Assembly (NCBI RefSeq): GCF_000264995.1
Contig: NW_006767454.1
Span: forward strand, 156,088-220,087
From: Punctularia strigosozonata HHB-11173 SS5
Taxonomy: Eukaryota; Basidiomycota; Agaricomycetes; Corticiales; Punctulariaceae
Direction of reading: 5' to 3'
Length of the DNA stretch: 64,000 bases
Positions 20,981 to 31,486 of this stretch are shown in pieces. Under the pieces are notes generated by a model that searched no databases, was not told where the DNA came from, and was given only the letters and a program-made list of their open reading frames with translations. The translations under genes were made by a program, and so were the position numbers. Each line of letters begins with the position of its first letter. Position 1 is the first letter of the stretch.

Positions 20981-22437
20981 TCAAGTTTTCCCTCCGAGGA
21001 CGTCCCGTTCAAGCTGCGCCAAGAAGTCATCGGCCGCGCTGACCGGGCGCGGTTGTGTGGAGGATACTTGCGCCTCAAGCGCTGCGAACGGGTCTATCTG
21101 CGCCTGAGCAAGGGCGACTGGCTGCTGGGTAGATGATTCCGAAGGCATAGACGCCATGACCGGCTCGTCGCCCACCGCGGGCCCACTCTTGACCTTCCGC
21201 CTCTTCGCATCCAGCAACCGTCTTCGTTCCTCAAGTTCTCGTTTACGCTTCTCCATCGCCCGGCTCCGCTTCAATCCCTCGCCTTCGCCTTCTTCGTCTC
21301 GCAGACCCTCAGTCTCGCCAGGCTTCAGATCGACAGCGCCCGCCTCCCGGCGCGCGCGCTCCGTCTCGAGCCGGGTCTGCTTGAGTTCCTCCATCTGCCG
21401 CCGGCGAGTCTCCTCGTCGGCCGAGAACTGGTAGAATCCGGCGCCCTTAGCGCGGACCTCGCGCGCGGCGTCGTAGTGCACATTGAGCGGCGCGTTCGCT
21501 TCGGCGAGCTCTTTCTCAATCGCGGCGACGCGGTCGGGATCGGGCTGGTAGACGGGGAAGTGATGCGTCGGGTTGTCTGTGTGCGCATGAACGCGTCAGA
21601 AAAGGAGGCCGGCTAGAGGGGACGGGCAGACGTACATAGGACTGAGTCGTCGTCGGGTATTTCTTCGGGTTTGGGCTTCGGGAGCAGATCTCGTGGAACT
21701 TCTGACCGGCGCGCCGTCCGCATGCGGCCGAACTCGTCTTCGTATTCAACGAGCGGGTCTTCCGTGTCGTTGAGGCCTGAAGATCGAGAAGTGGAGGGTA
21801 GCTCAGACCGCGGTATCATCCGCGTTCGTTCAAATTCGTCTTCGTGCTCTACGAGGGAGTCACCTTCCGCTCCAGGAGGTGGTCGCGGTACCGTAACCGA
21901 TTCGTCCACGTCGTCGCTATCAGATTCGTATACGTCTTGAACCTTAGAGTCGAACTGCGAAAAGAAGAGGAAAAACGTCAGCCGATATGAGAGATCAAGG
22001 ATGATGCCGGCGCAGATACGCACGTCAACCAGCAGCGAGTTGTACTGCGCCTCCGTGAGCCCGCCCGTCTTTCCCTTCTGCAGCTTCTCGTATATCTTTG
22101 CCTTGCGCTCGAGGACGGCTCGTGCAGACTTTAGCGTCGGCTTGCTGACCGCCTCGATCTCCAGGTCCCGCGCGGCACGGTTCTTGACGCCCTTGTTCTG
22201 TCGCGCCCATACCGTCGGCTTCTGTGCGGTTTCGTCAGACTCGAGCAAATACAGACGCTAACAGGCACTGTCACTCGCCTTCTTCTCTCCTCCGAAGATA
22301 GGCGAGGACGCAGTAGCAGTCTGACCTGCAGCTTTGGCTTTGGCGAACGCCTCTTTCTTTCTGGCGAGCTCCGCTTGAAGATCCGTGAATGAGCTCGCGC
22401 TAACGCCTGCCGCCCTCGCCTTGTTCTTCGATGCCAT
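20981..22437 (-). CDS. CCDC174-like nuclear coiled-coil protein, 423 aa
   Basis: CCDC174 family proteins are nuclear and linked to mRNA processing and exon-junction factors. Exons 22437-22279, 22221-22024, 21954-21636 and 21576-20981 join in phase. Family signs in order: the N-terminal helical part LQAELARKKEAFAKAKA, then WARQNKGVKNRAARD, an acidic DE-rich middle, the LVEYEDEFGRMR segment, and RAKGAGFYQFSADEETR before a long Arg/Glu coiled coil. The LVE(H/Y)EDEFxRxR segment occurs twice in tandem (residues about 152 and 179). The first intron (22222-22278) starts GCGAGT, so a GC donor is required to join GEKK to KPTVW. The C-terminus DDFLAQLERDVLGG looks like a terminal short helix. Confidence 0.8.
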
Positions 22438-23094
22438 CGCGTCGGACGATCCCCAAGGGACAGGGACAGCTAACCTGAACGTTGAACAGGCCTCAATAAT
22501 GTGTTGCGGTCGGAGGCTCGAGCGCCGCCCGCGAAACAGGTTCGATCACGTGTTACACTATCGTCGAAAATCCAGGTTTCTCGTTGACCACGGCGACACA
22601 GCTGATCTCTCGCGGGGTCATGAGAAATAATGGCATTGCAAGTCTTCAGGCATAGATTGCGATTGTCACATGCATGCACCTATACCATGGTCGTCGACAC
22701 ACATACTCCCCGCAGCGACATTGTCATTGATGGTGAATGCCTCCACCGGGTTTCCAACTTGCTCGTTTCTCGGCACAATGGCGAAAACTTCTCGCATCAC
22801 TTCAGCACTCACTAATACAGCGAGTCACGTCAGTAATAGCTCCCAAACTTGCGAGCGAATGCGAGCGAGCGAGCGCGCGCAGTTGCTGGGCACGGATCAA
22901 ACATCGAGCACTGCGGATATTCGGACACAATCGTGAAACGTTTCTTCAGACATATGAGTCGTCCCTTTCTTGAACGCGTTATATCTCACTGTGCAACCGC
23001 AGCAATCGATACAGGTCAAAGTCTTATGGGCGTATTGCTGCGTCCTGCTGTGCGCGCTCCAGACAGCGAGACTACGCACCACTCGGGACGGGCG
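22438..23094. other. Intergenic, with short GCGA repeat
   Basis: About 650 bases upstream of the CCDC174-like gene and of the first small-protein gene (divergent). A GCGA simple repeat lies at about 22855-22885. The segment from about 23045 is similar to 27165 onward and belongs to the duplicated promoter described below. Confidence 0.45.
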
Positions 23095-23100
23095 TATAAA
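23095..23100 (+). promoter_or_regulatory. TATA box of small-protein gene 1
   Basis: TATAAA lies 119 bases before the chosen ATG. The surrounding sequence (TGCTGTGCGCGCTC ... CTACGCACCAC) is also found before the paralogue at 27222, at nearly the same distance to its ATG, which supports function. Confidence 0.6.
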
Positions 23101-23213
23101 TTGTGCTATGCTCAATACATCGAGTAACAGAAATCTTTCAGCTAGTTCTCTCCGCCTCAACAGCCTTCCAGCTCAGCTTTCATCTACTCGAAACCCACTC
23201 CATGCGATCAACT

Positions 23214-23609
23214 ATGTCGATGCATACCGCCGTCGTCCTCGCATCCACCGCCTCGGCCATCACCCGGCACCAAGCTGATGCCTCGAGCCGCCCCGCCATC
23301 TCCCTCTCCTCCTCGTCTTTGGAGAAAAACCACTTCGCTGCGCTTGGCACGATGCAATCCACCTACGGATTTTCCGTAATGGGTACAGCCCCTACGCCCT
23401 TGCCCGACTCGTCGAGGCTGAAGTTCAAGCGGTCTTTGCGCACTGCGCTCGGCCTTCGATCTCGCAACAGCACCGAGAGCGATGTCAGTCCACACGCCAT
23501 GACGGTGGCACACGGCGAGGAGAAAGAGTACAACGCGGCGTACGGGAAAATGTCGGCGTCCTACGGATTCTCTGCCGCCGCTCCTCATTGCCGCAGCGGT
23601 CTGGCATAG
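23214..23609 (+). CDS. Small twin-motif protein, paralogue 1, 131 aa
   Basis: Unrecognised function. The protein has a Ser/Thr/Ala-rich N-terminal part, then two copies of a short motif: FAALGTMQSTYGF near residue 41 and YNAAYGKMSASYGF near residue 110, separated by a basic stretch (LKFKRSLRTALGLRSR). It ends SGLA. The paralogue at 27338 shares the order and both motifs. Several Met codons are in frame; the ATG at 23214 (MSMHTAVV) is chosen because it aligns with the paralogue's MPMHTTV. No signal peptide or membrane segment is evident. The gene is convergent with an NmrA-like gene 425 bases downstream. Short proteins with the A-x-G-x-M/L-x-S-x-Y/F-G-F signature seem familiar from other basidiomycetes, but I cannot name a family. 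Confidence 0.65.
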   Translation: MSMHTAVVLASTASAITRHQADASSRPAISLSSSSLEKNHFAALGTMQSTYGFSVMGTAPTPLPDSSRLKFKRSLRTALGLRSRNSTESDVSPHAMTVAHGEEKEYNAAYGKMSASYGFSAAAPHCRSGLA

Positions 23610-24033
23610 ACACTCGCATAATGGTGTTTCAGTAGCGAAATCTCCGCTTACAGTATGTTTCGTGTCGTTTAATTCTATCTTGCATCTATGCTAACCAGCA
23701 GTCGCCAGTTTTTTGCATGGACCCGAGTAGCCGTCTCGCGCACGGCAGGAACTCGCCGCCTTTAGTCCGATCGCTCACGCAGCCGCTGTTGGGCAATAGC
23801 TCGGCGCATGCTTGATCTTGCCTCGCTGCATCGGCTGCGAATACCGCGGACGCGAACGCACACGCGCCCGATGCTCAGTCGATTTTGATTGCTATGGGGG
23901 TCCTCAGTAGCCGTCCCGTATCTCCCTCGTTGCAGCAAACACCAGTAGCATACGCCTTTTTGCGACTTTACGGTACATGCCCCGAATACTTGTACTTCTC
24001 CATACACACCGAATCCGCCTTAGAGGATCGCGA
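23610..24033. other. Convergent intergenic region
   Basis: The 3' regions of the small-protein gene and the NmrA-like gene meet here. No other feature is seen. Confidence 0.4.
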
Positions 24034-24994
24034 TCATAATGCAGACTGGACAATCTCCCGTAACTCTTCGTCCGTCATCATCTTAATCCCAAGCAACTCG
24101 TTGTCCAGGTTCTTCAACAGCGTGCTGAACCCCTCGCCGAACACCGAGTATTTGATCAGCCAAACGGCTGCCTGGACGTCGAACAAGCCCTTCGCCAGCT
24201 TCTCATCCGCTTTCGCCTTCAGATCCGTCTCCGCCTTGCTCTCTGTGATCGTCCACCCCTCCCCAGGCGTGAGCGTCTTCGCAATGGACAGGATCTTGCT
24301 CTGGCTCACGACCGTCTCACAAAAATACACTGTCCGGTTCTTCGTCTCCTCCAAGTGCCGTAAAACGCCCACCACCCCGCGGCCAATCGTCGCCAACCTC
24401 GTCGCACTGAACTCCTTCTCTCCCCCGTCAAAGATCTGTGCCTTGCGCTCCCTCAGCGGGCCCAGTAGGAAACCCGAGCGAACGCCCCAGTCCAGCCACG
24501 GCCCGGTGCTGACGATCGTGAACGTCAAGCTCGTCTCCGCGGCCACCTTCGCGAGGTACTCCTGCACCGCGACCTTGGGCGCGAAGACGGGCAGTGCGCG
24601 CTCGAGCGGCGGGTGAAGGTCGTTGCCGAACTCAGAAGGCAGGAAGCGCTTCACGCCCGCGGCGACGGCGGCGTCGATGATCTTCGTCTGCCCTGCGAGC
24701 GCGGCGTACGCGACTGTAGAGACGACGGCGTCGACGCCCTGGAGCGCTGCGGTTAGGGATGCGACAGAGTCGTAGTCGACCTTGCGAACGGTGACGCCAA
24801 AGGGGAGGTTGCCGGGCTTGTCGGAGCGCGAAAGTATGATGACCTCGAAACGGGCCGCGACCAACTGCTCGACGACGGGTACGCCGAGGTTACCGGTTGC
24901 CTATATATCAAACAGGATGTTCAGTCCACGTTGACATAACGGCTGAGCAGAAAGTGCCTACGCCCGCGACCGCGACCGTGAAGACTGTCGCCAT
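24034..24994 (-). CDS. NmrA / isoflavone reductase-like NAD(P)-binding protein, copy 1, 299 aa
   Basis: An atypical short-chain dehydrogenase family member, either a reductase of small phenolic-type substrates or an NAD(P)-sensing regulator; the substrate is unknown. Exons 24994-24962 and 24900-24034 are joined by a GTAGGC to ATAG intron. The nucleotide-binding loop VAGATGNLG is split by the intron. The family block VKRFLPSEFG follows near residue 105, then VFAPKVAVQEYL, the region where the catalytic Lys lies in isoflavone reductases. The C-terminus is helical (LDNELLGIKMMTDEELREI). Highly similar copies lie at 28304 and 29817. The gene is convergent with small-protein gene 1. Confidence 0.9.
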
Positions 24995-25939
24995 GAAGCT
25001 CTCAGATAGTACAGTACGCGTTCGAGATATGTTTGGAGCCTTTGGGAGTATTCCGTCGGACGATCCCCGTTCACCACAGGAATCGCTTTTGCGTCGCGGA
25101 ACGCGTACGCGTACTCAGCTCAGTCAGCTTCAGCACGTCTGACCCACTAGCTTCCTAGACACGTGTTAACCCGCGCGGTTTCTGGTCGAACGGGGGGCTG
25201 AAAGCCTAAAGCAGTGAAGTTGGAGTACTTATCCTGATCTGAGGCTGCTGTCAGGTTCGGCATGGTGCGATATTGCCGGCGAGGTGCTTGCCTTGAAACC
25301 ATCCCGCAAGAAACCTGCGACAATTTGGCAGTTCGACTGAAGGAGCGTACTCCTGCTGGCGACTCGGAGCCATGTATCAAACAGACGAGTGAGCGAGGAT
25401 GGCTTCCTTGATAGAATTGCGCAGATCCTGCATGCGGCCCATGATTAAGTTACCCAGGAAGCAAACTCCACGAGTTGCTGAGCTCACCGTCGAATACCGT
25501 CTCGTTTCAGCCCGCAAACATCTTCGTAGGTGTTCGCGATATATCTTCCAGCAGAGCCGCCACACTTGATCATCGCGGTATTCATCCATTTTCACTGACT
25601 CCGAGAGGGCGAAATGACATATTCACTTGCAAGCCGAGTAAAGAGCGCAGTGAGCATACGCTCTGGTATTTGTGCCTGTTTGCGCGGCGTTCGTTTTGCT
25701 CCACAACGCCGACCAAGCTCTGCGCCATTGCTCTGATTCCCAGCTTCGGTTGATTCAAAATAATCTGTTTATATGAGCCCCTTCCCTTTTCTTTGTGCCG
25801 ATCGCTCGACGCCATGACTGATCCGTTGCAAGCCTTGAACGTTTTCTGCGATCGTACGTGAACGGTCATCATATGTTTCATGAAAACTAACTAGAGTATC
25901 ATAGGGTAAACCGCGCCGGTTTTTCGGACCGCCTTCGCA
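24995..25939. other. Intergenic, no supported gene
   Basis: About 945 bases upstream of the first reductase copy. Small open frames only. No repeat or domain was recognised. It carries the promoter of the reductase at its left end. Confidence 0.4.
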
Positions 25940-26694
25940 GTGTCCTCCGTTGCGTTCGACCACGAGGGCTCACGTATCGCCGCCGTTTCCTACTGGCGAT
26001 CGATCCATATCTTGCATGCCGAAACCGGGAAGGCAGCACTCCCTCCAATCGATGGGCATGAGCGGGTTAGATCCGTCGCCTTCTCTCCCGATGGAGCACG
26101 CCTCGCCTCGGGCTCTGAGGAGGGCACGATTTGCTTTTGGTCGGTCCAGGACGGTCACCAACTCGGGGAGCGACTTGCAGGGCGCATGCACAGCATGTTA
26201 CTGTATCTATTGCTTGCTCACCCTCCGGTAGGTACATCGTCGCAGAGGGAACCGACCATAAAATCCGAGTGTGGGACACGGAGAAGGGTGAGATGCTCTG
26301 AGTTGGGTCTCCCACAAACGGACACAACGACAAGATCTACTCCGTCGCCTTCTCTCCCGACGGGACTCGCATCGTCTGCGGATCACAGGACAGGACAACC
26401 CTCATATGGACCTTGAATACAAAGACGGTCAGGCCCGCCGACGAGCCACTGCGAGGCCACGCTTCGGGCGTGTCTTCAGTAGCGTGGCCGCCCAGGGGAA
26501 AACGGATCGTCTCCGGATGGGCGGATAAGACGATCCGCATCTGGAATGCGCGGTCCCGTAGGATGCCGCTGAAGCCCTTGCAAGGCCATTCGCTTGCAGT
26601 AACCTCCGTGGCCTTCTCTCCGGATGGCAAGCATATCGTCTCGGGCTCCTATGACGGCACAATACGGGTATGGGATACCAAAACGCGCTGACGA
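25940..26694 (+). pseudogene. WD40-repeat gene fragment, interrupted
   Basis: At least five WD40 blades are readable: VAFDHEGSRIAAVSY, VRSVAFSPDGARLASGSEE, KIRVWDTEKGEML, YSVAFSPDGTRIVCGSQD, and VTSVAFSPDGKHIVSGSYD with IRVWDTKT at the end. The blades lie in two frames with a shift near 26190-26230, and an in-frame TGA follows KGEML at 26299. A spliced intron could explain the first but not the second. The pattern is that of the C-terminal part of NACHT/WD40 proteins common in basidiomycetes; no NTPase part is present. It sits inside the duplicated reductase array and is probably dead. Confidence 0.65.
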
Positions 26695-27221
26695 TGATTC
26701 GGTGCATATATGGGATGCAGATATCGATCCTTCTTGATGGACATACACTGTATTTTCGCGTTATGTCGAAAAGTCTGTAGCCACCGGACGGAAATGGCTA
26801 CGAGTAGTCCTTACGTGTTACGACGTTGCAGCCCGCAAACACATTCCAAGGGACAGGACCTTGCTTAGACGACAAAGTCATAAGAAGTGCACCCTGAGTG
26901 TTACCAGCTGGATTGATCGACGAGGAGCGCAAGAAAGTGTGTGCGCAGCCACTGCGCGCCTTGATAGGCTTCATCATCCTGCGCTGCGGACGATCTCCTT
27001 GTCGCGAAAGTTCAAAATAATGACTGCAGACATCCGAAGACGTTCCATCAGGGGCAGCCATGGGTCTAGGCGCCCCCGGAGAACATAATGTGCCTCTCCG
27101 CTGTCCGCACCAGTCACTGCGGATTACCGATGTGGTCGGTGCCGTTCATCATCAAGACTCGCTCACTGCGCCCCTGCTGTGCGCTCTCGAGAGCAGAACT
27201 GCGTACCACGCTGGACGCTCC
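26695..27221. other. Intergenic, duplicated promoter part at right end
   Basis: From about 27165 the sequence resembles that before small-protein gene 1. The remainder shows no supported feature. Confidence 0.4.
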
Positions 27222-27227
27222 TATAAA
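27222..27227 (+). promoter_or_regulatory. TATA box of small-protein gene 2
   Basis: TATAAA lies 116 bases before the ATG of the second small-protein gene, in a promoter similar to that at 23095. Confidence 0.6.
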
Positions 27228-27337
27228 ATATGCAGTGGATGACATGTCGACAACCGACAACCACCCGCGTCGTCCTCTTAGCAGCTTCTCAGCAATCTAC
27301 CAGCTCAAATACGATCAAATACCACATCTCAGCAGTA

Positions 27338-27760
27338 ATGCCGATGCACACCACCGTCCTCTACCCCGCTTCGACGCTTTCGGTCTTCTCTCAGAACCAC
27401 TCGACTAGTCCCGCGTCGCCTGCATCTTCCACTGCGACCCTCCTTTCCTCCTCGTCTAACTCCGCTCCCGCGAAGAAAGATTACTTCGTCGCGCTCGGCG
27501 TCATGCAGTCCACCTACGGCTTCGCCGGAATGGCAGCCGCACCCACCCCCAAGACCAAGCCATCGAAGCGATCTCTGCGCGCCGTGCTCGGACTTCGATC
27601 GTCCTGCCAACCCGAATCTAACGCGCCTATAAAGAAGTCGTTGATTAAGAAGGAGAAGAAGGACTACGGCGCCGCGTTCGGGAAGATGTCGGCTTCGCAT
27701 GGGTTTCCCGCTGGCTCTGCCGCCGTCCCGCAGGGGCATTGGCGTAGTGGCCTTGCGTAA
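27338..27760 (+). CDS. Small twin-motif protein, paralogue 2, 140 aa
   Basis: Same order as paralogue 1: a Ser/Thr/Ala-rich N-terminus, motif FVALGVMQSTYGF near residue 49, a basic middle (KPSKRSLRAVLGLRSS), an extra Lys-rich insertion (KKSLIKKEKKD), and motif YGAAFGKMSASHGF near residue 110. It ends WRSGLA. ATG at 27338 is the first Met after the shared leader. Most differences from paralogue 1 are in the linker, while the two motifs are kept, which suggests selection on them. No transmembrane or secretion signal is seen. It is convergent with reductase copy 2, whose stop is 544 bases away, the same arrangement as in the first module. Function unknown. Confidence 0.7.
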   Translation: MPMHTTVLYPASTLSVFSQNHSTSPASPASSTATLLSSSSNSAPAKKDYFVALGVMQSTYGFAGMAAAPTPKTKPSKRSLRAVLGLRSSCQPESNAPIKKSLIKKEKKDYGAAFGKMSASHGFPAGSAAVPQGHWRSGLA

Positions 27761-28303
27761 ACAGACGCAAATTTGCAACTCGACCAGCATTTTCTTACCC
27801 ATGGTACGTCCTTCCAGGTTGATCCGCAGCTCCTGCAGATCCTGATAGCGACACATTAGACCTCGTACGATAGGAGACTGCAGCGTCCTGCACAACGCAG
27901 GTTCATGCTTCTCTCCGCTGTGTCGAACGTCCGGGCATCGCGATATCGCGTCGCATACTCACAGCGCCCGATCACAGGCTTCGCATAGCGGGTCCTTTGT
28001 GATCGTGTACCCGCCTCACCCGTTCCCTCTTTCTACCGCCGCGATACGCACTCAGCATTCCCTGCGAGCTGCTCTTTTTTCCGGACGCGTCCCCGAAATT
28101 CACGATCCCGTTGCGTAGACTACGGTTCGTTGTGGACACGTCATGCCATCGTTCCGCGTTATCCGATATAACGTACCCAATACAAGCTTTATGACTCCCA
28201 GCGCACTCGCGAAGCTTTTCTTCGCGCGAATCCGATTATATGTAGTCCTTGAAGTTCATTTCATCCGCGAGTTACAGAAAACCAGACAAATCTGTGCTAT
28301 AAA
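27761..28303. other. Convergent intergenic region
   Basis: Shared 3' region of small-protein gene 2 and reductase copy 2. No further feature is seen. Confidence 0.4.
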
Positions 28304-29257
28304 TCACAACGCGGACTTCACGATCGCCCGCAGCTCGTCGTCAGAGATCGTCTTGATCCCGAGCAACTCGTTATCTAGCTTCCTCAACACAGGGTCGAAG
28401 CCAGGGCCGAAGATGGAGTACTTGATGAGCGAAACCGCCACCTCAGCGTCGAAGATGCCCTTCGCCAGCTTCTCATCCGCCCTCGCCTTCAGGGCCGCCG
28501 ACTTGCTCTCGGTGACCGCCCACGTCTCCCCAGGTGTAAGCTCCTTTGCGATGCTCAGGATCTTCGCCTGGCTCACGACCGCCTCGTGGAAGTAAACCGT
28601 CCGGTTCTTTGTCTCGTCCAGGTGCTGCAGCACGCTGGCGATTCCGCGACCGATCGTCGCGATCGTCGTCGCGCTGAACTCCTGGCTACCGTCGTCGTAG
28701 ATCTCCGCCTTGCGCTCCTTCAGCGGGCCGAGCAGGAAGCCCGCTTGCAAACCCCAATCGAGGAAACCCGCGGTGACGACGAATGTGTATGTCAAGCTCG
28801 ACTCGGCGGCGACCTTCTTCAGGTGCTCCTGCACCGCGATCTTGGGCCCGAACACCGGCAGCGCGCGTACGGCGGGGTGCTCGGTGTCGTTACCGAATTC
28901 GGAGGGAAGGAAGCGCTTGACGCCCGCGGCGACGGCGGCGTCGATGATCTTGATCTGCCCGGCGAGAGCGGCGGAGCCGACGGCGGACACGACGGCATCG
29001 ACTCCCTGGAGCGCAGCGGTGAGCGACTCGATCGACTCGTAGTCGACCTTGCGAATGGTGACGCCTGCGGGCAGACCGGACGGGTTCTCGGAGCGCGAGA
29101 GGACGACGACGTCGAACTTGGCCGCGACGAGCTGCTGCACGATGGGCAGACCGATGTTGCCGGTTGCCTGTAATATGGTGTCTGGACGTTAGACCTAATG
29201 TACGACACGAGTTGCGATTGATCTGCTTACACCTGCGACTGCGACCTTGGAGACCAT
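28304..29257 (-). CDS. NmrA / isoflavone reductase-like protein, copy 2, 296 aa
   Basis: Exons 29257-29231 and 29167-28304, with the intron at the same place in the nucleotide loop (VAG/ATGNIG) as in the other copies. VKRFLPSEFGND near residue 102 and VFGPKIAVQEHL mark the isoflavone-reductase-like branch. Against copy 1 it is very similar through the whole length, including TAALQGVDAVVS and GRG at the middle, so the two come from a local duplication that included the small-protein gene. No signal peptide is present; a cytosolic enzyme is expected. Substrate unknown. Confidence 0.9.
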
Positions 29258-29816
29258 TATTGCTATGTGGTGATGAGGATGTACGAAGGGGGATGAATGC
29301 CTCGGTTCTTGGATGGCTCCCCATACCACTCCTGTACATCTTTTATACCGCCGATCGCGACGCCTTCATCGCGTAGACGTACACCATCGTGAAGCTCGAT
29401 ATCGTCATGCGACCCGCAAGCGTAGGCACTGGATCAGATCCTTCACGATCGGCTGACGAAGGGAGACTGGGTGTGAATCTGCGAAGCGGGTCGGCATCAC
29501 GGCTGATGGGGCGGGACTCAAGACAGGACACCTGAAATTGCGAATGTTGGTCAGCACTGAGCGGGGTTCAGACGGTGGCCCGCCGATACTGAAGTACTAG
29601 TATAGTAGTAATTGCGAGCACGACATCCGAAGAGGCCAATGCATGAGTAAGCCGATACAGGCTAGGCTTGTAATTCGTTGCCACGCACCCGAGGCGTCTC
29701 TATCCCGTTCTAGACCACTTGAATGGATCGCATCATCGACCGGATATATTGCACTCAGCTATGCAAGAGAGATAATACGATTATCGGTACGATGGTCCGG
29801 GGTTCTGACCGGAAAG
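29258..29816. other. Intergenic between reductase copies 2 and 3
   Basis: About 560 bases with no recognised small-protein copy. It holds the promoter of copy 2 and the 3' region of copy 3. Confidence 0.4.
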
Positions 29817-30768
29817 TCACAGGGCAGACTTGACGATCTCCCGCAGTTCCTCTTCTGATATCGATCCAACGCCCAGCAGCTCGTTGTCCAGCTCCTTGAA
29901 CACCGTTTTGGTGTGCTGGGCGGACAACCAGTACTTGATCTGCAAGGCCCATAGACGCATGTCGGATATGCCCTGAGCGATCAAGCCATCGGCCCTACTC
30001 TGTAGATCCACCGCCTTGCTGTGCGTCACGGACCATTCGGTACCGGGCGTCAACTCCTTTGCGATGTTCAGGAGCTTGCTCTGGGTGACGACCGCGTCGT
30101 GGATGCGCACGTAACGATTCTTCGTCTCCTCGGGGTGGAGCAGGATCGATGCGACCGCTTTCCCGATGGTCGCCATCGTGGTCGAGCTGAAGGGTTTGTC
30201 TCCTCCGTCAAAGATTTCTGCTTTACGCTCATTGAGAGGGTCGAGCAGGAAGCCGGATCGCAGGCCCCTGTCGAGGAACGGTCCGTTCAGGACGATGGTC
30301 CAGGTCAAGCCCGACTCGGCGCTGACCTTCTCCAGGTGGTCTTGCACCGCCACCTTGGGTGCGAAGATCGCTCGGTAGGCGGGGTCCTCCATTTCGCCGC
30401 CGTATTCGGACGGGATGAAGCGCTTGACGCCGGCGATTGATGCGGCGTCGATGAGCGTCGTTTGACTAGGGACGGCGGCCGCTCCTACAGTCGAGACGAC
30501 CGCGTTGACATCCTTCAGAGCAGCGACGAGAGACTCGACGGAATCGTAATCGACCTTGCGGACGGTGACGCCCGACGGAAGCTTGGAGGAATCGCCCGAG
30601 CGAGACAGCGCGATCACCTCGAACTTGGCAGCGAGCAGTTGTTCGACAACGGGAGACCCGATGTTTCCGGACGCCTGCGGACTACGCATCAGTGATGGCT
30701 GCATTAACGTTAACGATGTCGGCCTGTGCGCTTACTCCTGCGACCGCGACCTTGTGTATCGTGGACAT
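29817..30768 (-). CDS. NmrA / isoflavone reductase-like protein, copy 3, 296 aa
   Basis: Exons 30768-30736 and 30674-29817, with the intron in the same position. The nucleotide loop reads VAGASGNIG, with Ser in place of Thr. The family block is VKRFIPSEYGGE, slightly different from the FLPSEFGND of copies 1 and 2, and the substrate-side segment (TIVLNGPFLDRGLRSGFLL) also differs. This is the most diverged of the three and lacks an adjacent small-protein gene, so it probably predates the duplication of the two-gene module. Cytosolic oxidoreductase or regulator; substrate unknown. Confidence 0.9.
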
Positions 30769-30870
30769 GGTGAATTATTATAGTGCGTGAGTCTGGCAGC
30801 CGAAAGACGGGTTTGCAGATAATTGGTAATGACGGGGGATGAGCTTCGTATGTTTTCAGGACGATCCTTC

Positions 30871-30949
30871 GTTATTAATATGAAGTGCGGAGGTTGAGGT
30901 CCGCATGATTTTGGTTATTAATAAGTTATGTTGAGGTCCGCGTGATTTT
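30871..30949. repeat. Two-copy direct repeat
   Basis: The segment GTTATTAATA ... GTTGAGGTCCGC-TGATTTT occurs at 30871-30912 and again at 30914-30949, the second copy a little shorter. It lies upstream of reductase copy 3. Confidence 0.7.
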
Positions 30950-30992
30950 CGCAGACCCCAAATAGCGTCATCGAACTTCTCCGGCCACTATG

Positions 30993-31017
30993 GTTGCCCC
31001 TCGGGCCGAGGGGCAAC
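30993..31017. repeat. 25-bp perfect palindrome
   Basis: Two 12-base arms, GTTGCCCCTCGG and its reverse complement, are separated by one base. The palindrome could form a short hairpin or bind a dimeric protein. It lies 44 bases after the two-copy direct repeat, about 225 bases upstream of the ATG of reductase copy 3. Confidence 0.75.
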
Positions 31018-31486
31018 GACCTCAGCAAGCGGTCGCGACCTCGAGTACATACGAGCAGGCCACGTCAAGAGCTAACCGGTATTGCGTCAGCCGAATGAGT
31101 CTCAAGGTTGAGTGAGCGAGTTCATCGAAGAAACGACCGTTCCGGTGGATGTGTGGAGCGTGCATGTGAGGGCGTCGAACGCAAGGGATTGCTGGAATGT
31201 GTCGGAAGCGATATGAGTATAATAAGCACTGCACGAACGGCGAATCAGACCAATGTCTCACATGGGAGTCAGAGGGCACCATGGGATTCGCTTCATGCAA
31301 TCCACAGCGCCGACTGACAAAGCTTGGAATCCGGGTCGGCCAGTAAGAAGACCTTTGCGAATATCGGAGGGATGATGACCATGCATCCCGCGCCGTGAGT
31401 TCGTGCTGAGAGCTGGGGTATAATTGTCTTCGTCTGGCGCAGTACTGTATAGATAGACTGCCATTCGGACCAGTTATCGTCGTGTC
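31018..31486. other. Intergenic, no supported gene
   Basis: About 470 bases between the palindrome and the 3' end of the RRG7-like gene. No feature recognised. Confidence 0.4.

Noticed and set aside
23214-30768. Secondary-metabolite gene cluster built around the three NmrA-like genes
   Set aside because: No polyketide synthase, NRPS, terpene synthase, P450 or transporter is present nearby.
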